A stretch of 64,000 bases of DNA from contig JAQISU010000097.1 in assembly GCA_029339505.1 (NCBI GenBank), positions 527,001-591,000 of the forward strand, given 5' to 3'. Positions 45,570-59,698 of the stretch are shown here, in pieces. Source of the DNA: Unio delphinus (taxonomy: Eukaryota; Mollusca; Bivalvia; Unionida; Unionidae). The notes beneath the pieces were generated by a model that was not told the origin of the DNA, ran no database searches, and worked only from the letters and a program-made list of their open reading frames with translations. Made by a program: the position numbers and the translations under genes. Each line of letters opens with the position of its first letter. Within the stretch, counting starts at the first letter, position 1.

Positions 45570-47060
45570 TGGTATTTCCCATAGAGTGAACGACAATATT
45601 TAATTTTAGTTTTCGCTGATAGCTACTCCTTATAGAATGTGAGACAATGTATAATTTTAGTTATAGCTCATGGATATTCTCCATAGAATGTGAGACAGTG
45701 TATAATTTTAGTTATAGCTCATGGATATTCTCCATAGAATGTGAGACAGTGTATAATTTTAGTTATAGCTCATGGATATTCTCCATAGAATGTGAGACAG
45801 TGTATAATTTTAGTTATAGCTCATGGATATTCTCCATAGAATGTGAGACAGTGTATAATTTTAGTTATAGCTCATGGATATTCTCCATAGAATGTGAGAC
45901 AAATTTAATTTTAGTTTAGCTCATGGGCTTTCGCCATAGAATTTGAGACAGTGTATAATTTTAGTTCAGCTCATGAGCTTTCGCCATAGAATGTGAGACA
46001 GTGTATAATTTTAGTTTAGCTCATGGGCTTTCGCCATAGAATATGAGACAGTGTATAATTTTAGTTTAGCTCATGGGCTTTCGCCATAGAATGTGAGACA
46101 GTGTATAATTTTAGTTTAGCTCATGGGTAATTCGCCATAGAATGTGAGACAAAGTTTACATTTAGTTTTCGCTCATGGGTATTCTCTATAGAATGTGAGA
46201 AAATATTTAATTTTAGTATTAGCTCACGGTTATTCCCTATATAATGTGATATATGTATAATTGTAGATTTCGCTCATGGCTATTATCCATATAATGTGAG
46301 AAAATGAATAATTTTAGTCGTAGCTCATATGTATTCCACATTGAATGTGAGAATGTTTAATTGTAGTTTTAGCTGATGGGTATTCGCCATAGAATGTGAG
46401 ACAAAGTTTACTTTTAGTTTTCGCTCATGGGTATTCTCTATAGAATGTGAGAAAATGAATAATTTTAGTCGTAGCTCATATGTATTCCACATTGAATGTG
46501 ACAATGTTAAATTGTAGTTTTAGCTTGTGGATATTCGCCATAGAATGTGAGAAAATATTTAATGTTAGTTTTCGCTCATTGGCATCCCCCATAGAATTGA
46601 GACAATGTATAATTTTAGTTTTCGCTCATTGGCATTACCCATAGAATGAGAGATAATGTATAATTTTAGTTTTCCACACAGAGCGAGAGACAAGGTATAA
46701 TTTTCGTTTTAGCTTATAGGTATTCCACATAGAGCAGTGGTGTCCAACCTCAACCCGCGGACTGGTTTTAAAAGACTCGCCAGAGATCGAGTAATTTGTT
46801 GTGCATTTATGAATATATAAACATCTATGGCCTACTTGCAGAGTAGTGCTATTTAATTAGATAAAAATGTGTGAATATTTTTTTATAGTCGCTGCTTTTA
46901 AGTTTTGTGCTGCGGCAAGCGGATTCAAGAAAGGAAATTGAGTGGCCCATGGTGTCAAAAATGTTGGACAGCACACTGACATCGAGTGAGAGGCAGTTAT
47001 TAATTTTAGCTTTCGCTCATAAGTATTTCCTATAGAGTGAGAGACAATGTAACATCGTAG
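45570..47060. repeat. 51-bp satellite, over 20 copies, interrupted by a MITE
   Basis: The unit is about 51 bp: TATAATTTTAGTTATAGCTC, then ATGGATATTCTCCATAGAAT, then GTGAGACAGTG. Five almost identical copies span 45640-45900, giving a 90-codon frame of YNFSYSSWIFSIECET repeats. Copies to the right diverge progressively (TTTCGCTCATGGGTATTC forms), to about 46734. The array resumes at 46987 after an inserted element and ends near 47060. Confidence 0.93.
46735..46978. mobile_element. hAT-type MITE inserted in the 51-bp satellite
   Basis: The left end CAGTGGTGTCCAAC and the reverse-complemented right end CAGTGTGCTGTCCAAC form imperfect terminal inverted repeats of hAT type. The flanks ACATAGAG (46727-46734) and ACATCGAG (46979-46986) match at 7 of 8 bases. 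Removing the element and one flank restores a normal satellite phase (ACATAGAGTGAGAG), which confirms an insertion. The 244-bp body has no coding capacity. Confidence 0.8.
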
Positions 47061-47087
47061 AGTTGTAAGTTGTCATGTTTGGCATAT

Positions 47088-47090
47088 GTT

Positions 47091-47182
<92 letters not shown>
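47088..47182. repeat. (AC)n and (TA)n microsatellite
   Basis: (AC)n with one TAC interruption, then (TA)n, directly abuts the left edge of the 1.1-kb duplicated segment. Confidence 0.97.
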
Positions 47183-48323
<1,141 letters not shown>

Positions 48324-50815
48324 AAGTTGGTGGAGAATCCGGTTGGTGGAGATAACATCATGAATAAAGGTGTCACACGTATAATTATGATCCTCGAGAG
48401 AGACTCGCACCAACATCTTTGCTATCATGAGAAATCACGCCGCCAGCTACACTACGTCAACTCAGGAATGACAAAACAACTCTTCTGTGATTTTCGTATT
48501 ATTTTTTCGCCACACGAATGGTCAGTTCTAATACATCAGCACCAATATCATCACGTTGGGAATACGAACAAGTACAACTAAGACGTTTACCAGCATACAA
48601 TGCATATCTCCGATGAGAATTCTTCTTGTGGCATCACTTGAAACATCCCACATGTCGAATGTATATATACTTAGTCCAGCGCCGAAATCAAGCTACCTGC
48701 AACCCAGACTGAAATACACCTATCCATGCCATAGACCGAGATATTCATTGACCTAACATCGACACCTCCGCCGGACCAAGACTCAACGACAGCCGCATTG
48801 ACATTTTTTTTTCCAGTGACAGTGACTTGAACTGGTACAAATTGAACTCTTTCATTATTACAGACACTACGTGTACTGTTTACTAATCCTTAATATACCA
48901 TTCATTCATAGGAATAATATTTCTGGAGTGTGATAATTCACACACAGGTATGTTTTTTGCTCTATCTTATTTTGTTTCTTATTATACAAATATTATAAGG
49001 TTAATGCGTTAATTGATATTCCTAAACAACTGGTCTAATTTTTGCTGTATTTCTTATGAAGTAACATTCTTATTATCTATATCTACTACAGTAACGTTCA
49101 TCACAGTTGTAATGTTCTGCCTACAGAGCCTTAATGAGAGCCAAATGACGTTTTATGCATTCTATAGACGAAGCTTTCATACAAACCTGTTCGTACTGAA
49201 ATCTGAAACCACCGTATACATGATTCGCTGCTAGCACATTTAACATAGTCTTACCGTATTTACCTATCGTAGGGAGAATTGTAACTCGCGCCTAGCCGTC
49301 TCAAACATATTGACTTCAGATGTTGTACTTTTGTCAGCCAAATGGGTTCGACAATGTTTTAGAGGTTTTTCTCTCACGATTTCATACCATTGAATGAATG
49401 TATGTACCTTATGGTACTGTGTCTTGGCGCATTCGCCATATAGGAACGGCTCTAATGCCTACCACCCAGATAGAAGAGGAACCATTCCCTCTCTGGTTTT
49501 GCAACATCAATTGATGTTGTAAATATATGTTGAAATGATAAAAATGGTCAAAGTGTCCGAGCGATTACTCGAAACCGAGTACACGTAATGCATAGCTCTC
49601 ACGACATGAGCAGCTATTGGCCTATATACGGCCAGCTTCTGAGTCAAATTTGTTTGAAACGATAACGGCAATACATTCTCTTTCACACGTCATAGATAAC
49701 GTTGATAATACACGTACATTTCAAAGCTGCACTAGACCATACCGTACCAAACGATTAAATGATATTTTCACTTACTGTTCTTAGGTTAATTCAAAGGCGA
49801 TACATATTTCATACACGCACAGGTCAAAGTTTGATTGTAAGTGAACATACGTCATGGTCATTAAGGCTAGAACAACATTAAAATTGTCAGTTTTCTAACT
49901 CTTGATTAATACTAAATTTTTACGCCATTTTCTTTGCAACCATTCTTACTCCAAAAGTTACTGTTAATTCTTTGTTGGTATTATTTATGCACTAGGAAGA
50001 TCAGCTCAATATCGGCTTGCTAGCATTATTCATAAGATCAAGAATTCTTTCATCATACTTGGATGAAGCAATATAATAACGTAGTCACCCATACATATGT
50101 TCTGCTGATGTTATGCAAATAAATATAAAAGAGAAGATGAGACAAAGGAAGGAAAAAAGTATTTAAAAAAAGTATTAAAAAAAGAGTAAACTAAAATAGA
50201 AAAAGAAAAATAAAGATACCAAGAACTTCATGCTACTATTTTGTGTTACAATCGTTTGACAAGACTAGTTTAGAGGTAGGTTTTGCAGAATTTTATATTG
50301 TAAAACTGTTTAAGTCTACGTAAACTTTTAATTTTTATTTAATATCGTACCACGTTATGTCACTGTATTTTATGAAGATATCCAATGCTGCTAAGTTTCT
50401 TCCATTGTGATTCTTGGGGAATTTTATCACGAATTTTTCATTGTACTCTTTATTGTATTTTTTGGAGCGGGGGGGGGGGAGAATTTGACTGAGTATTGTG
50501 CAATACACTTTCCATTGTGTTTTTTGGGAATTTTATCAAATATTTTACATTGTTCTCTTCATTGCACTTTTTAAATTTGACTGAGTATTTTGCAATATAC
50601 TTTCTCATTGTATTTTTTTTTTGGTATTTTACCTGGATTTTGTAATGTATTTGCCGTGTTTACATTGTATCTTTAAACTTTGCGAAAATGTGTCGCAATG
50701 TTTTTCTTTCTCATTGTATTTTTGATCTTTCACATTTTATCTCGTTTTGATAAATGAAATTTATTTTTCTTTTCGAGCCTCGAGGACTCGGCTCAAATAA
50801 ACCAGAGGGTATTGC
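48324..50815. other. Unrecognised sequence between the duplicated segments
   Basis: There is no recognisable gene. About 50390-50760 is a loose repetition of CATTGTATTTTTTGGG-like phrases, with a G9 run at 50470-50479. Confidence 0.5.
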
Positions 50816-51517
50816 TATGATAGAATTTTTAGTAAAATTAATAAGATTGCCATTTTCTTTGAACTGTATTAAAGTAATGTTTTATTTATTTATATTTAAG
50901 TAAGTTTCTAAAATATATTAAAGGTAACTCCATTTGTTTTTGTAGCACAACTATATAGACTAGAAATTGTTGCTGACCAAGAGGAAAAAAGGCAATATAT
51001 ATAGCCATACTGCATAACACCAGTAAAAATAACAAAGAGCTTTGATAATGTGAGGGATTGTATAACAAAAAAAACACTATACATGCCATTTTGCCAATCA
51101 GCTAGAACTTCTAGGTTGCATCAGTAAAAACATATATTCTGTAACCCAGGCATTGGCGAATTTCCAATTCGGTTAGTGAAAAGGGTCAATCATTCTAAGA
51201 ACATCTACTAGCTCAAAACGGATAGCCATATTTGGTGTGACAGTGCTAGACGAATATAAATAAACCATAAGACTAAGTCTTATGACGTAAAACAAACTGA
51301 TTCAAACCTGAAGAAACTGGTTCTCGCCTGGTGGTATGATAGGGGTGTGACCTTGTTTGACCTGACACAAGCTGGATGCGTATATATAGACCACGTATCT
51401 GAGCTCTGGTCAAGCTACCGTACCGACGGGAAAATAGATGTTTGTCTTCTTATTACTTATGCAGCTGTGACTTATCATCGTGGCGACACTCTTTTAAGAG
51501 AACCTTCTCTCTTTCTT

Positions 51518-51590
<73 letters not shown>

Positions 51591-51902
51591 GATGTAACCG
51601 TTTCTACACCGTTATGAGTGACTCTTCCTTTTGAGAGAGTTATTTCATAAAAGTTATGGAGAAGCTTCTTTGAAAAAAAAGACATTGGTGGACTAACATC
51701 GTAAATAAAGTTTTCCGTTCCAGCAAGAAAATAGATATCTGTCTTCTTATTCCAGCTTCGATTCCGTACCTTTCCCCAAGACATTTTCATCATCATGTGA
51801 CAACCTTTATCTAGGAACTCATTCTTCTCTTCTTTCTATCGTCCTAAGTTCCAGCATGTGTTTATGAGATCGGACTATAGATCATTCCAGCTAAACATCT
51901 CA

Positions 51903-51904
<2 letters not shown>
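50816..51904. repeat. 1.1-kb duplicated segment, copy B
   Basis: This is the partner of 47184-48323 at a start offset of 3632 bp, in the same orientation. It contains (CT)n at about 51511-51587. Its right edge abuts an (AT)n run (51908-51953), whereas copy A is preceded by one. Confidence 0.85.

Positions 51905-51907
<3 letters not shown>

Positions 51908-51953
<46 letters not shown>
51908..51953. repeat. (AT)n microsatellite
   Basis: About 22 AT units follow copy B of the duplicated segment. Confidence 0.95.
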
Positions 51954-51956
<3 letters not shown>

Positions 51957-52829
51957 TTGTTGATGTACCAACATTTCCAGATAAATGCTATATTCGCATA
52001 ATTCTATGTACAGTTATCCTGATTTTGTTTATACTAAAGTCACATTTACTCTAAACCCATATTACATATACATATGTGCAGATGTTTGATGTTAACTCCA
52101 TAGAAATGAAACATAATATTTGAATTACATATTCACTGTACGTGTTTGTTTCATGTACACTTCATACAAGTAAGGAATTCATTTTAGATCTTTACGCACG
52201 TGTTTACAATTAAAAATAATAAAAATCTTATTATTAAAATATGACTTGAAACGATGGTGATGGCATCGTTACTCAGTGACTGATGGCATATGGAAGCTTC
52301 GGGCATTATGTGGTTTCCATTTGTTGCTTGAGGTCACGTGAATATGCTTTGTTCGACAAAAATCAATACATAAGTTTCTTTTTATAATATATAATTGTCG
52401 TGAAAGATTGACATGAATATTTAATGCATGGATTTTTCAATTACATGAGTCTACTCTCATTGTAAGATTTAAAAATGTAATGCATTACTTCTGTGTAAAT
52501 GAACAGCATATGGGCTTTCTACAAATGTGATTGGTTGTTTCGTTGGCTGGTTGATAAATTTACCGCAAAAATGCATAACAATTATTTTGTACGTTACTCT
52601 TGGCGAGAAAATTTAAATCTCCCAATGCAAAGGGGAAATAAATTGCTTTGTTATTTTGATTAGTTTCTGTGCATTAAGCCTAGATTATGAAATTTAGAGT
52701 CAGCCTTCTGCAAAAACAACGAATAATAAAGCAATAAGACAAAGAAGAACTATAGTGTAGGACGACAATCTTTTAAAGTATATTTGCATGTAGGTATGCT
52801 TTGTGTCCATCTCTTTCTATTTATGGCCA

Positions 52830-52985
52830 AACTCGAATCATTGCCAAACTCATATCACTGCCCAACTGATCTAATTACCCAACTCACCTCATTGCCCAAC
52901 TCATCTCATTGCCCAATCATCTAATTGCCCAATTCATATCATTGCCCAACTCATCTAATTGCCCAATTCATATCATTGCCCAACA
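52830..52985. repeat. Short minisatellite of ATTGCCCAACTCATCT units
   Basis: About nine units of 16-19 bp alternate between ATTGCCCAACTCATCT and ATTGCCCAATTCATAT. Confidence 0.85.
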
Positions 52986-53071
52986 AGAGTACGTGCGTAC
53001 TGTACTTATGAATGTCTTCACATTATTGACAATCATATTTTACACATCAGAAATGATTCTTTTTGGTGACC

Positions 53072-53165
53072 GCTCCGGTGGCCTAGTGGTTAGAGCGTCC
53101 GCCGCGGAAGCAGGAGGTCGTGGGTTAAAAATCCTAATCACACACACACACGCCCGCGCACGCGC
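53072..53165 (+). mobile_element. tRNA-derived SINE head
   Basis: CGGTGGCCTAGTGGTTAGAG with GCGTCC forms a strong box A; CAGGAGGTCGTGGGTTAAAA with ATCC is a decayed box B. It ends in CACACACACACGCCCGCGCACG. The fragment looks like a 5'-truncated or tail-less SINE. It is not a functional tRNA because the acceptor and anticodon arms do not pair. Confidence 0.6.
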
Positions 53166-54809
53166 GCCTTTTGGTTTCAATATTTCAACAAAGCCTGAAG
53201 TATGTCGTTTGCAATCGATTCAGCCACTATTTTGTTGTTACTGGTTCTGAAATCAACTCTTATTTTTGAACGTTGAAAAAAATACATTTTTGGTCAATAA
53301 ATATAAAAATGCTTTGTGTGTATCCAATTATAAAAGTGGTATTTTTACTGGCTATTTTTTCTTTTTCTTTTTCCAGAGCAGCTGCGACTCTGTGGTAAAC
53401 GTGCTTGACACGTGACCTAAACGACATAGATTCGAATCCTGCAAACAAATCAAACCCATCTTTTTTTCCTTTCCAGACATACATTTTTGTTACAATTTAA
53501 TAAGTTTTAATTTTACAACATATTTTTTCCTGAATAGGTACCATAACTTTGTCAATCAAGCGTGTACTTTGTGTGGCAATGATATATGTGAAACTGTCTA
53601 TATATCATGTATCTCTGTATAACTTAAAATTTTAAACATATCATTAAAATTTAGATGTTATGGAATAGATTTTCCATTTACTTAAGCATGACAAGCTAAC
53701 ACATAATACGAACCTTTGAGCACCTATGCTAGGACACCAACCCTTAGTCTTTAATAAGCTCTAAGTTTCTCCTGTCGTCATAAAGACGTACACGCGACGT
53801 TGGTTGGTCCATTTTAGATTAACAATCCTAGAGGTTATACGTAATACATAGCTCGTTAAAGTTATTGTGTTGCTTTTCACACGATAATTGCGCCGACAGA
53901 GAGTTTGTCTGCAAATCAGTGGCATTGATCGCAAAGAATCCGTTCATTTATAATTGTCCCATAGCAACGGTACCAGAAGCGCTATTGAAGAGGAAGCGAA
54001 ATTGTTAGAATTATTATTCTTCCGATTTGTGTCCATTTTAATATCAGAGCAAATGTGCTTCTAAACATCCTCAGTATGTTTTCTTTTTAAGTTTTTTAAA
54101 AACAAATCGAAACAGATCATTCGGAAATCCTTGACAGGAAAATTTAATAATACACTGAAAGACTTGTAAATATTTCAATCTCATCTTTCGCCACTAGATC
54201 AATATAAAATCTAATTTTAATCTTCCTGGAATATAGAAAAGTCTTGATGTTGGCAAATAATGCAAGAAGGGACTTTATTTAATCTAAGGCAGAAATATAA
54301 ACAAAACAGTATTCAAGTTTTTTTTTAAAAACTTTGGATCACATAGTTGCACCGGTTTAGCCTATGGGGGAAATGTTGTTTTACGGGCAATGAAAAAATG
54401 GCAACCTTGTGTACAGGCATATGGTAATATTACATTGAATGGATAATATAATCAAAACTATGTTGATGGAATAACTCCTTTGTTATGTTTGTATTGTTTC
54501 TATTTTCTTCTTCTGAACATGTATTAGACGTTTTAATGTGACATAACTGTGTCAACAACATATACTGCTTGAAACAGAAGTTTGACAACATTTTCAAGTG
54601 ACAACATCTTCAATTATAGAATTTAGAAATTATGCGTTCTTCTAAAAAGGTATGACCTACAGGATACATAGGTTATTTCTTTTAAAAACTACTTATTATA
54701 TCTACCACCTAATGTTCGTATGTCACCGTCTAGTCTACCACCATCTGTTTAGTTTGCCTATTGCAAACTGACTAGGTTAAATCCAGTGTGATTTAACTAA
54801 TATAAATGT
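53166..54809. other. Unrecognised sequence
   Basis: No gene was recognised. AGATTCGAATCCTGC near 53430 resembles a tRNA box B, but no cloverleaf could be drawn. Confidence 0.45.
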
Positions 54810-54973
54810 GCCTAGCCTACATCAAGGTGATCAATTTACCTACTAACAACTGTCTTCTCTACACTGAGGTGATCAATTTACCTACTAAATTATGTCTTCT
54901 CTACACTAAGGTGATCAATTTACCTACTAAATTATGTCTTCTCTACACTGAGGTGTTAAATTTACCTACTAAT
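54810..54973. repeat. 42-bp minisatellite, about 4 copies
   Basis: The unit is GATCAATTTACCTACTAAAT, then TATGTCTTCTCTACACTGAG, then GT. The outermost copies are diverged. Confidence 0.85.
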
Positions 54974-55117
54974 ATTGTTTGATAGACAAATGTGCCTAGA
55001 GAAGAACGAGTCTCCATGACTCCATGCATAGAATACATTCAGATATGGAAATCATAATATTATTGATGTAATGTAATAAATGTAACAAATGTAATAAAAC
55101 ACGTTTTTACCATAAAT

Positions 55118-55120
<3 letters not shown>

Positions 55121-55190
<70 letters not shown>
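55121..55190. repeat. (AT)n microsatellite
   Basis: About 34 AT units. Confidence 0.95.
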
Positions 55191-55191
<1 letters not shown>

Positions 55192-56009
55192 CAATCGTTC
55201 AGTGCTATGAATACTGAGATAACTAGAAACTTGTGTAAATTCATTCACCTTACAAATAAAAATTATTAACCTATGTAAAACATTGGATTTTATACTGTTT
55301 TTGGACGTTATATTAAGTAGACTAATGTAATAACCTCAAATGTAATATATGCGAGCAAAATAAAACAGTATTAAAACAATATTAAAACAGTATTAAAACA
55401 GTATAATAAGGTTTTAGTTTCTCTTGCAGTAATTGCCTGATTTTACAGTAATCAAAGAAAAAAATGTTTTCGCCACAATATATCAAGCCCTGCACTTGAA
55501 TACAGTATATTATGAAATGAATTTGGAGGACATTACGAGCAATAGAAATTCTAAAAATACAAGAGACTAGGGGTGGGGGGGTAGCGGCACCTGTCATGAA
55601 TTGAAAGGGGAAATTATATGGAGCAACGTATAGGTAATTCCTTCGGAAAGGAAACTCTAGCTTTTATATTCCGATAACTAATACATCAGTTATGGCCCGT
55701 TTACTTCGTGATCAAGATCGTGTTCATTAGGTAAGTATTATGCAAGTAATAACGATTGGCTAATAGATGCACCTAGTAGTTTTTGTTTTATCAGCTACTA
55801 AAAATACAATTCACTGATAAAAATTAGAAGGGCTAATGATTTAGATTTAGGTGTGTGGGTTAATATGTTTAATGTTCTGGGCTAATTTGTTTTCGTTTTA
55901 GTACTGAATATTTTCATTAATCACAGATATATCGCTTTCAGTGATAAGGAAAGATTATAGCTGATCTCAAATGCGACCATGCCTGATCAGATTTTGAAGA
56001 TTGTATACT
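55191..56009. other. Unrecognised sequence
   Basis: I see no supported gene or repeat. Confidence 0.45.
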
Positions 56010-56072
<63 letters not shown>

Positions 56073-56115
56073 CGATTGTTCGATTCTCTAGGCATGTTTG
56101 TTAATCGATTGATCC

Positions 56116-56173
<58 letters not shown>
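56010..56173. repeat. Inverted (CT)n / (GA)n pair
   Basis: (CT)n at 56010-56069 is followed, after about 47 bp, by (AG)n at 56117-56165 and a G run. The spacer has ATCGATT at both ends (AATCGATTGTTCG and TTAATCGATTGATC), extending the inverted symmetry into unique sequence. The arms can form a long hairpin. The Ser-Leu and Arg-Glu frames across it are artefacts. Confidence 0.9.
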
Positions 56174-56174
<1 letters not shown>

Positions 56175-57606
56175 ATATTATCTTTTCCTAAGTTGATACC
56201 TGATATATTTCATCATGTGGTACCAAATATTTTTATGCCTGAACTTTGTGTTGTAACAAAAAATGAAAACAAAATATATATGGTATTAACTTTCTTTTAC
56301 TCTTATATCTTAACTTACTCCAGAATCGAAGTGTACAAGATGAAACACAGTCATGGGCTGATCATATAGAAATACGTTACTTGTAAAAGTGGTAGGATTG
56401 GGTTGACCTAGTCTGTCAAAGCAGATTACATGTTTTAAATTTTGTAAACTATTTGACCTTATCTGAAAACAATGCATGTCCGATGCAGCAATGCAGTGCA
56501 GAAGTTGTCATGGAAGCAAGTCTAAAGAGACGCGAACAGCACCTGGTCAGATTTCGTTAGATTTCGTTATCAAAGATTAAATTTCATGTCTGAAATGTAA
56601 GGTAGTTTATATTGTATTTGTTGTAGTTCACAAACTATTTGTTTTTGGTGTTGCAGGTACAAACGATTTAGACACACGGTAAACCTGTGCATTGGATGAT
56701 GGGAAATCTTATATTAAGATATAATTAAAATGCTGAAATCAAATGTAATAATAAATATAAATTTTCAATTATTATGCTGATTTTGGTCATGGAATATTGC
56801 AAATAAGTTTGTTCGAGCCAAAATTAAGGATTGGTGTTTTTACTCATCAAGTTTACCACTTCTTAATCACAGCAACCCATAAATGATCTTAAACACAAAT
56901 TTGACATTGTCCTGCTATCTCCACCATTTTGACCTTTATCATTAAATATTCTCCAGTGTCCGGCAAACATTCCACTGTGAAATCAAAATTAATGATCAGC
57001 TTGAAAGAGTCACATAACAATCCATGAGAGTATTGTATTAAATATTATGGCATACAGGTGAATTCGGCATTATTTATTTAGTTGAAGGTGAGATCAATGA
57101 TTCAACACACTTAATCAAACACATTTAATTAATTTCAGCAGTATAAAAAACGTAAATATACACGCGCTGTCATTGTATTTATCAAATTAACTTTGACCAG
57201 CAGACACGTTATTGTTCGAAATACAAGTTCGTAAGGAAACACAGCTAATTAATACAAGCACTTTCTAGCACCTACTAATTAAAAGAAATCAATACAACTA
57301 GCAATTTTTTAAAATAAGTTTCTGAGATATCAATATTTTGCAATGTCATGGACTAGAGTAAACTGCACCTGTCATTATAAACTAAAAGAATATTCTCTGA
57401 TTAAACAAACAGGCAAATGTAAATGGATTAAGTACCGCAAAGGGTCAGAAAGTAACAATGAATCTATAGCACCTATCGTAACGCTTAAAATTACCTCCCT
57501 TAGCTCCAATGCGCATGCCCAAGAAACATTTTCAGTTCCGGATAGTTCAGAATTTCGCACCATATTATCCAAAATAAAATAAAATTGTCCTTCACCCAAA
57601 GCAAGA

Positions 57607-57608
<2 letters not shown>
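56174..57608. other. Unrecognised sequence
   Basis: No gene was recognised. An 80-codon plus frame at 57343-57582 has no motif. Confidence 0.45.

Positions 57609-57657
<49 letters not shown>
57609..57657. repeat. (CA)n microsatellite
   Basis: About 24 CA units. Confidence 0.96.
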
Positions 57658-57659
<2 letters not shown>

Positions 57660-58257
57660 CAAAATAGATATGAGCGTGGGGCTCATGGTGGGCATCATCT
57701 TTCGAAAATTAATGGTAAAGTGCCTCAATCTATAAAATGTGGTAAAACCTTTGTCAGGTGACATACCATTACAAAGTAATTATTATCTTATTGCTTAAAT
57801 TATGTAGCAAAGATATGTTTGGTAATTCAGTATAGAGTTGGGATGTTAAAGAAACAAATCAATACAGTTATGAAGTACTCAATGGACTATGTAGAATATA
57901 AAATTAAATGTGTACAAAATTATGTATTGGAACATATGAAACAAATAGGTTATGTAGCATTTTGTTTATTTGACATAATCAATTAAATATGTGCACATCA
58001 TTAAAACTTTCTCTTCAAGATTCATCTTCACTAAACGTTTCTGTGCACATGCATGATTACATAGGACCGGTTTCACATGCATGATTACATAGGACCGGTT
58101 TCAATGATAAGTAGCATGTTTAATAAATGTGAACAAACTTGTATCTGACTGCTATGCAGGAAGTATTTCGGACAAGAAAATTACAGTGCTGTCTGGTGTG
58201 TTGGTTTTCAAATTAAGTGAATCGATTAATTTAAAATTGTCCCAATAATGAATGGAG
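57658..58257. other. Unrecognised sequence with a 30-bp duplication
   Basis: CACATGCATGATTACATAGG plus ACCGGTTT occurs twice in tandem at about 58046-58101. Otherwise nothing was recognised. Confidence 0.6.
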
Positions 58258-58812
58258 TCACAGTCCTGAATTGAATTCCTTTTTTTTTTTTGGGGGGGGG
58301 GGGTAAAGAGTAAGGCTTCTTTTAATTCTACTTGAGAACATTTCTGGCAGAATGCTTGTCATGTAAAAGGTCTTCAACTTGGGCAACATTTTCTCCTCCC
58401 AGAGTTTGTTATCAAACCAAATCCTCTCCTCATGTATTCCTTTGGTGTACATAAAACAAATACACACAACTTACGATCAGTCAAGGCTAACTATCCTTGT
58501 ATCTGGTAGCAGTGAGTGTGATTGAATTTTAGTTTAATCATGCCATTTCTAACACCACAGTAGAAATCACTTTTCTGTACTGCTTCAAGGGGTGTCAAAT
58601 GCCTGTATCTGAATGGGCATTTCACTTCAACAGTGCCACTCTTTTCTTTCCATTATTCACAAAGAACCAGATAATCTGGACTAGCTGCTAAAAAAAAAAA
58701 GATTAAAAAAATTGACATTCTGTATGTATTCCTTAAGAAATCTGTTCAGCCTTTTCACAGTATAACTGTTTATATTCTCCACTCTCACTCTTTCTTTATC
58801 TACATCTGCCAT
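58258..58812 (-). pseudogene. YqaJ-type (lambda-exonuclease family) nuclease relic with SAP-like start
   Basis: An ATG at 58810-58812 opens MADVDKERVRVEN and YTVKRLNRFLKEYI, a SAP-like helix start. It runs into a T-rich tract ending TTTTTTTAG, which looks like a 3' splice site. The next frame reads AASPDYLVLCE, a stop, then GTVEVKCPFRYRHLTPLEAV and SDFYCG, and later CYQIQG before another stop. The Asp of SPD, the E-x-K of VEVKCP and the Q-x-Q strand are the catalytic and core marks of YqaJ/lambda-exonuclease nucleases. A third frame holds the tail (IHEERIWFDNKLWEEKMLP). Animal genomes carry YqaJ-SAP proteins, often as dispersed or transposon-linked copies. Two stops and a shift make this one a relic. 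The source element is unknown. Confidence 0.72.
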
Positions 58813-59698
58813 CCTTATTTATTGAATTATCCGAAAATGAGCTGCACCGAGACGCCCTCTGGTGAGAGAGTAACCGTGAAACCCCTTTATGATGGTTACC
58901 TGACTCTTTGCACAGTACTACATTATACAGGTAGAAACTGAAAACATAAACCAGCCTAAAAAGTAAACGGTAACTATAGTAACTCTGAGTTTAAACACCT
59001 GAAAAAGTCTTCATTTGATTTCGCATTGATTCTGATATTGGCTTCTATTTATTAAAAGTAATAAGTCCTTCAAATATGACCAATACTTTTTAGCACCTTT
59101 TACAGAGTTTGCAAAAGTTGTGGATCTTTTTTTATCTTAAGAATATTGTGCTTTCTGTTTATTTAGATTTGTTTATTTTTCTACAATTTACTATATTTTA
59201 AATCAGAATGCTGAGCTTATAATTAGAAGAATTCGATGATGTATGTTAGAACATAAGAGAGGAGAAAACCTTAGAAATGCCAAATGCGCTTTAAAAGCAA
59301 TTTATGTGTAAACCATTTAGCTAACATATAATGAATTCATCTATCTTTGTGGGGGATATATTGGACAGGCCTGTACCCTATATCATATAATTGGAGTAGG
59401 AGAACACTGATTCTTCGAATGTATAATATTCTGATATGCTCAATTTGTCCATACCATTATTTTAAATAAAGATGATGCATTTGTCATAGTCATGAGTTTT
59501 TAAAATAACACGTGGTATTGGTCAGAACCGTGGTTTTAAAAGACCACCAAATAAATATGTTGCCTAAATTTCATCCAAATAAGTCTGATATTCCTTTGCA
59601 GCTGATATTAGATGGTGCATAATCTGACAATTTATATTTTGCAAATATTCTGTAGAATAACTGTCAAGATCGTCGCGATAAGATTCATGAAGAAAATA
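58813..59698. other. Unrecognised sequence
   Basis: I recognise no gene or repeat here. Confidence 0.45.

Noticed and set aside
53380..53450. Possible tRNA gene near AGATTCGAATCCTGC
   Set aside because: Only a box-B-like motif is present; no acceptor or anticodon stem can be formed.
56001..56369. Ser-Leu / Arg-Glu repeat frame
   Set aside because: Translation of (CT)n and (GA)n microsatellites.
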